Of a stretch of DNA of 11,388 bases, positions 8,236-11,388 are shown in pieces. The position numbers and the translations under genes are program-made. The notes beneath the pieces are model-generated. The model had not been told where the DNA came from. It saw only the letters and a list, made by a program, of their open reading frames with translations, and ran no database searches. Within the stretch, counting starts at the first letter, position 1. Every line of letters starts with the position of its first letter. The DNA is from Acidobacteriaceae bacterium (GTDB lineage Bacteria > Acidobacteriota > Terriglobia > Terriglobales > Acidobacteriaceae), in the NCBI GenBank assembly GCA_003152795.1, contig PMBA01000465.1, positions 1-11,388 of the forward strand, given 5' to 3'.

Positions 8236-8976
8236 CTAGCGCACGGCCACCACGAAGTAGTTACTGGCGAACTGATCGCCTCGATAGATCTTTCCCGCCA
8301 GCAGTCCCGCCAGATTGTTCAGCGGACAGATTGTCCACCGGAGCAATCCTTGCAGCCATGGCAACGGACTGGTCAGCAATTGCAAATACACGTTGGCCAC
8401 CAGAAAAATGCTCGGGATCGTTCCCGCCTCTCCCCTGACCGTCATGCTCTGAAAATCACGCAGGATCCATTCCAGCCCCTGAGGCATGTACCGCCAGTAA
8501 TCGCCGGGCGACCCGTGTTGGGGGAAGATGGACGGAACACTCAGCAAGAGCGTTCCGCCAGGTTTCAGCACTCGCCGAATTTCGCCAATTACCGCAATGG
8601 GATCGGGGATATGCTCGAGTACCTGAGTCGCCAGAACGACGTCCATCGACCCATCGGAAAACGGCATGAGCCGGGCATCGCCGACAACATCCACGGAATA
8701 TGCGGGGGCCACGTCCAGGACATAATGATTGGCAACGCGGCCAGCGAAAAAACAAGCATATGGTTTCCCCTTTCCGCCCACATCCAACAGGTTGTGTGCT
8801 GATGGAGGCAGTTTCGCTGCCTGCTCTGCGATCAACTCGGCGCGGCGACGGCAGTCGAGATAGGTGAAGTCCCGAAGTGAAGGACGGACCAGGTCCATTC
8901 CGCTGTCCCTGGGTTCGGTCATGGATTGCCGAACGTTGGAGCGAAGGACTTCATTGGGCTTCGATTTCACCGTCAT
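8236..8976 (-). CDS. Class I SAM-dependent methyltransferase (Methyltransf_11 type)
   Basis: A 246-residue methyltransferase. Seen: motif I LLDVGGKGKPY at residues 63-73; LDVAP at 87-91; GDARLMPFSDGSMDVV at 99-114; QVLEHIPDP at 118-126; LKPGG at 137-141; then PGDYWRYMPQGLEWIL, a signature seen in methyltransferases of lipopolysaccharide and exopolysaccharide loci. A hydrophobic stretch near 188-212 may hold it at the membrane, which would suit a lipid-linked sugar acceptor. The acceptor is unknown. Start: ATG at 8976 overlaps the flippase stop as ATGA and has GAGGG (8983-8987) six bases upstream. The frame stays open upstream to 9198, but that part lies inside the flippase and has no methyltransferase character. 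It shares only general fold motifs with the other methyltransferase at 1471-2127, so the two probably modify different positions. Confidence 0.91.
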   Translation of the reverse strand: MTVKSKPNEVLRSNVRQSMTEPRDSGMDLVRPSLRDFTYLDCRRRAELIAEQAAKLPPSAHNLLDVGGKGKPYACFFAGRVANHYVLDVAPAYSVDVVGDARLMPFSDGSMDVVLATQVLEHIPDPIAVIGEIRRVLKPGGTLLLSVPSIFPQHGSPGDYWRYMPQGLEWILRDFQSMTVRGEAGTIPSIFLVANVYLQLLTSPLPWLQGLLRWTICPLNNLAGLLAGKIYRGDQFASNYFVVAVR

Positions 8977-10394
8977 GCGATACCCTCGATCTCCCTCTGC
9001 AGCAGATGGCGGCCGATGCTGGCCCAGCAGATGGCATATACCGCGCACCCCACGCCGATCAAGGCCAACGGGGGCAGGTGCCTTGGGAGCGCGACAAATA
9101 GAACAGCTCCCATGATCAAGCTGGCGATCGCAGCGACGCTGAGCAGCGGAGTATTCGCGGCAGCGCGCACGGGTGGCGGGCAGAGCAGGAAGGCACACAG
9201 CGCAACCCCGAGTTCGCCCAGCACGAAGGCCACACAGGCGCCCTCAATTCCGAACCACGGCGGCAGGACCAGATTAAGGACTACGGCAGTGGCGGCGCCG
9301 GCAAGGGTGGAAACGAAGTAGGCTCGATGACGGCCCATCGCGTAGAGAATAGTTCCCGCGAAAAGAGTCGCCGCCGGCGCCGTAATTACATACAGTGAGA
9401 CCCATTGAAATGCGTGCACCGCCTCCTGAAACTGAGCGCCAAGCAGCCATGGGACAACCACCGGAGCCGTGACAATACCGCCCACCGTCAATGGAACGCC
9501 AAACCAGACCAGGACTGATGCAGCGATCCTGGTAAGCCGGGGAAGTCCATCAGCGGAGTTTGCGCGCAGGGCCATGCGCGGCATCAAAACGGTCTGAGTA
9601 ACCGAGAGGAAGTTACGCAGCACATCGGCCAGTCGTGCCGCGGCGGCATATAAGCCCAGGGCGTGCTCGCCGAGATACCATCGAACTGCGAGATGTCCGC
9701 TGCGATGATAGAGATTTGACATCAGCGAAGACCCCGCATAATGCAAGCTGGGCACCAGGATCACGGCCCAGCGCCGCGGCGCAATCGAAAACCGGAAGCG
9801 GTATCCCTGCCGCCACAGAAACGTCCAACCAATCAGGCTGGTCAGGAACGAAGAGGCCAGGATACTGATGGGCACCCAAACTACATCCCGGGGAGATCGA
9901 ACCATCGTGAAAATGCCAACCGCATAAAGACATTGCTGAGCAATCGAAATGAACGATTGCACATGGAACAGTTCCAGCGAAGACAATAGATAGTCCAACG
10001 ACAGGCTGCCGGTTAACACCGAGGCCACGCCGTACAATTTAAGCAGGAAGCGGACATCGTGCCGCACTTCAAAACTTGCCACCACCAGGACTGCAGCCGC
10101 CGCAACTCCGCCCGCCAGAACGCGCAGCACCAGGACATCGGAAATGGTTTCAAAAGCTGCCTCGCGCCGAGCCGCCACCTGCTGCGCGGCATACGAGGTA
10201 AGGCCCGGATTCGCCACCAGCGCCGTGAAGCCGCACACCGCAACCACGTAGCTCCACAGTCCATAAATATCGACACCGAGGCGCCGCACCAGGAAGGGAA
10301 AGGTGGCGGCCGTAAGTATGGTGCCCACAACGCGGGCAGTTGTTACAGAGAGTGCAAACCCCCCGTAACGCAACATCGACTTGGAAACGCTCAA
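8973..10394 (-). CDS. Wzx-type polysaccharide flippase (MOP superfamily)
   Basis: A 473-residue, strongly hydrophobic protein with roughly 12-14 predicted membrane segments, matching the length and profile of polysaccharide transporters of the MATE/MOP superfamily. Seen: FPFLVRRLGVDIYGLWSYV at about 32-50 is the characteristic first-loop segment (position, then YG-W) of this family; GLTSYAAQQVA follows, and about halfway the protein repeats the pattern with GLYAAAARLADVLRNF. Known: Wzx proteins move undecaprenyl-pyrophosphate-linked repeat units to the periplasmic face. Here it would feed the Wzy-like protein encoded downstream. Start: TTG at 10394 is preferred because AGGA (10402-10405) is seven bases upstream; ATG at 10376 would remove six residues and has no clear site. 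It is the first gene after the 101-nt repeat-rich spacer and overlaps the next gene by four bases. Confidence 0.91.
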   Translation of the reverse strand: MSVSKSMLRYGGFALSVTTARVVGTILTAATFPFLVRRLGVDIYGLWSYVVAVCGFTALVANPGLTSYAAQQVAARREAAFETISDVLVLRVLAGGVAAAAVLVVASFEVRHDVRFLLKLYGVASVLTGSLSLDYLLSSLELFHVQSFISIAQQCLYAVGIFTMVRSPRDVVWVPISILASSFLTSLIGWTFLWRQGYRFRFSIAPRRWAVILVPSLHYAGSSLMSNLYHRSGHLAVRWYLGEHALGLYAAAARLADVLRNFLSVTQTVLMPRMALRANSADGLPRLTRIAASVLVWFGVPLTVGGIVTAPVVVPWLLGAQFQEAVHAFQWVSLYVITAPAATLFAGTILYAMGRHRAYFVSTLAGAATAVVLNLVLPPWFGIEGACVAFVLGELGVALCAFLLCPPPVRAAANTPLLSVAAIASLIMGAVLFVALPRHLPPLALIGVGCAVYAICWASIGRHLLQREIEGIA

Positions 10395-10401
10395 TGAACC
10401 A

Positions 10402-10405
10402 TCCT
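10402..10405 (-). promoter_or_regulatory. Ribosome binding site supporting a TTG start for the flippase
   Basis: AGGA on the minus strand lies seven bases before the TTG at 10394. Its first base is the edge of the tandem 11-bp repeat, so the repeat sits directly against the translation signal. Confidence 0.45.
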
Positions 10406-10426
10406 ATGTCCAACTTATGTCCGACT
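10405..10426. repeat. Tandem pair of 11-bp direct repeats
   Basis: Two adjacent copies, tatgtccaact (10405-10415) and tatgtccgact (10416-10426), differ at one base. They lie between the hairpin pair and the flippase start. Such a pair could be an operator, part of a dispersed repeat, or chance. No third copy was noticed elsewhere in the window. Confidence 0.55.
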
Positions 10427-10444
10427 TACTCACCCAGTGCAGAG

Positions 10445-10482
10445 CGGGCGTTGCGCCCGACTGGACGGGCGAGGCGCCCGTC
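10445..10482. repeat. Two adjacent GC-rich hairpins with an identical core (REP-like)
   Basis: The first hairpin (10445-10459) has the 6-bp stem cgggcg/cgcccg with a three-base loop ttg. The second (10464-10482) has the 8-bp stem gacgggcg/cgcccgtc with a three-base loop agg, and contains the same cgggcg/cgcccg core. They are separated by four bases. No run of U would follow them in the minus-strand transcript, so an ordinary intrinsic terminator is unlikely. Short paired palindromes of this kind in intergenic spacers resemble REP-type dispersed elements; that assignment is inferred and needs copies elsewhere in the genome. Confidence 0.65.
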
Positions 10483-10495
10483 TCCACTGTAAAGC

Positions 10496-11388
10496 CTAGT
10501 TGAGGACCGCGTCGCGGCAACGACGCGAAAGAACCATCCAGCGAAACAACGAGTTGCCGTGATCAAAGCCCGCCAGGTGTTGACGGAAGAGTTCTCGCGC
10601 CGGCAACGGATTCAGCAGGTATTTCAGTTCTCCCATGTCTCCGCTGACCGACCCTCCCATTTTTTCCTTAAGTTCACCGCGAAGCCACGTGCCCAGCGGA
10701 GGAGTGAATCCGCGTTTTTGCCGCCAGCGAATTTCACGAGGAACCCATGCCGGGAGCGCATCCCTGAGGATCGCCTTGCCCATGCCCGCTGCAAAGTGAT
10801 ACTCGACCGGCAAACTCGTCGCGAAATGCATCAGGTCTGGATTCAGGAAAGCAGCGCGGCATTCCAGCGAGGCGCGCATGCTGGCGCGATCGACCTTGAC
10901 CATAATCTGTTCCGGCAAATAAGAAGAAGCGGTGGCTTCGAACGCCGAGAGCGGATAGGGAAGACGCGCGTGTTCCAGCGCGCGCACCTCAAGTTCCCGC
11001 AATCCGCTCTCCGCCGCGCCGCGATAATCGGGCAGGAAATATGAAGTGATTTCATCCCGGCGCTCCGCCGGGTACAACAGTTCCCAGTCGCTCTTCGATA
11101 AGAAGCCCAGCAGCCCGACGCCTCTCCAGCCTCTTCTCCAGAGATGCAGGAGGCGCTTGGCTGCGCTGTTTGCCCAAACGGTTCGCCGCACCCCGTGCCA
11201 GCGATGATAGCCAAACATCTCTGTATATCCGCCGAAGCACTCATCGCCTCCATCGCCCGAGAGCATCACTTTGCAGACCTGCCGCGCCGCCCGGCAAACC
11301 GCAAAGGTCGGAAACATCGATACGTCGCCAAACGGCTCATCGTAATAATCGATCAGTTCGTCGAAGATCGCCAGAAGATCGCCCGAAG
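10496..11388 (-). CDS. asnB: Asparagine synthase (glutamine-hydrolysing) family amidotransferase, N-terminus cut by window edge
   Basis: The frame is open from the right edge to a TAG at 10496, giving about 297 residues of the C-terminal synthetase domain. The N-terminal glutaminase domain and the SGGxDS loop must lie beyond 11388. Seen: DEPFGDVSMFPTF then MLSGDGGDECFGGY, the conserved motif of the ATP-pyrophosphatase half; LPEQIMVKVDRASMRASLE; and FLNPDLMHFATSLP near the C-terminus, where most relatives have EVRVPFLD rather than ECRAAFLN. KRGFTPPLGTWLRGEL then matches the family's last conserved segment. Known: family members transfer ammonia from glutamine to an activated carboxylate. Its sequence differs from the left-hand homologue (SGDGGDE versus TGLGADE), so it is not a recent duplicate. 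Inferred: it acts in decoration of the polysaccharide. It precedes the flippase by 101 bases, so co-transcription is possible but not certain. Confidence 0.92.
   Translation of the reverse strand, partial: SGDLLAIFDELIDYYDEPFGDVSMFPTFAVCRAARQVCKVMLSGDGGDECFGGYTEMFGYHRWHGVRRTVWANSAAKRLLHLWRRGWRGVGLLGFLSKSDWELLYPAERRDEITSYFLPDYRGAAESGLRELEVRALEHARLPYPLSAFEATASSYLPEQIMVKVDRASMRASLECRAAFLNPDLMHFATSLPVEYHFAAGMGKAILRDALPAWVPREIRWRQKRGFTPPLGTWLRGELKEKMGGSVSGDMGELKYLLNPLPARELFRQHLAGFDHGNSLFRWMVLSRRCRDAVLN

Noticed and set aside
8977..9198. N-terminal extension of the methyltransferase frame up to 9198
   Set aside because: It lies within the flippase coding region, translates to a sequence unlike any methyltransferase, and the ATG at 8976 has a good ribosome site and an ATGA overlap.
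10445..10482. Intrinsic terminator after the right-hand amidotransferase
   Set aside because: The hairpins are strong, but no U-rich tract follows them in the direction of transcription and the loops and core are duplicated, which fits a REP-like element better.
1..11388. CRISPR array, tRNA or rRNA gene, transposase, defence system
   Set aside because: No regularly spaced repeats, no structured RNA signature, and no mobile-element or defence protein was seen; every stretch over 300 bases is covered by a polysaccharide gene.

Overview
The window is a dense, single-strand block of an envelope or extracellular polysaccharide locus. All ten genes lie on the minus strand, so transcription runs from the right edge to the left edge. 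The two outermost genes are cut by the window edges. In transcription order they are: an asparagine-synthase-family amidotransferase (C-terminal part only), a Wzx-type flippase, a SAM methyltransferase, a UDP-glucuronate 4-epimerase-like dehydrogenase, a GT4 glycosyltransferase, an O-antigen ligase/Wzy-like membrane protein, two more GT4 glycosyltransferases, a second SAM methyltransferase, and a second asparagine-synthase-family amidotransferase (N-terminal part only).

From the flippase to the third glycosyltransferase the genes are packed like one operon. Several stop and start codons overlap (ATGA at 8973-8976 and 4553-4556, TGATG at 3373-3377, and a possible GTGA at 7194-7197). Only two spacers look large enough to matter. 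The 101-nt spacer between the right-hand amidotransferase and the flippase holds a tandem 11-bp repeat and two adjacent GC-rich hairpins with the same core. The roughly 70-nt spacer before the left-hand methyltransferase holds a perfect TATAAT with a plausible -35, so the last two genes may have their own promoter.

The set fits a Wzx/Wzy-type pathway. A nucleotide sugar is made or converted (epimerase), the repeat unit is built on a lipid carrier at the inner face of the membrane (three GT4 enzymes), flipped (Wzx-like) and polymerised or ligated (Wzy/WaaL-like). The methyltransferases and the two glutamine-dependent amidotransferases probably decorate the sugars. A priming glycosyl-phosphate transferase and outer-membrane export or co-polymerase proteins are not in the window and presumably lie outside it.

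The base composition is moderately high in GC (I estimate in the high fifties percent, not computed). Together with non-ATG starts and REP-like hairpins this suggests a free-living Gram-negative-type bacterium. Acidobacteriota is my best guess from general resemblance, but no marker gene here proves it. There is no RNA gene, CRISPR array, transposase or prophage gene. I see no clearly novel system. The most interesting points are the two divergent amidotransferases bracketing a uronate-epimerase-containing sugar cluster, the repeat-rich spacer, and the candidate internal promoter.
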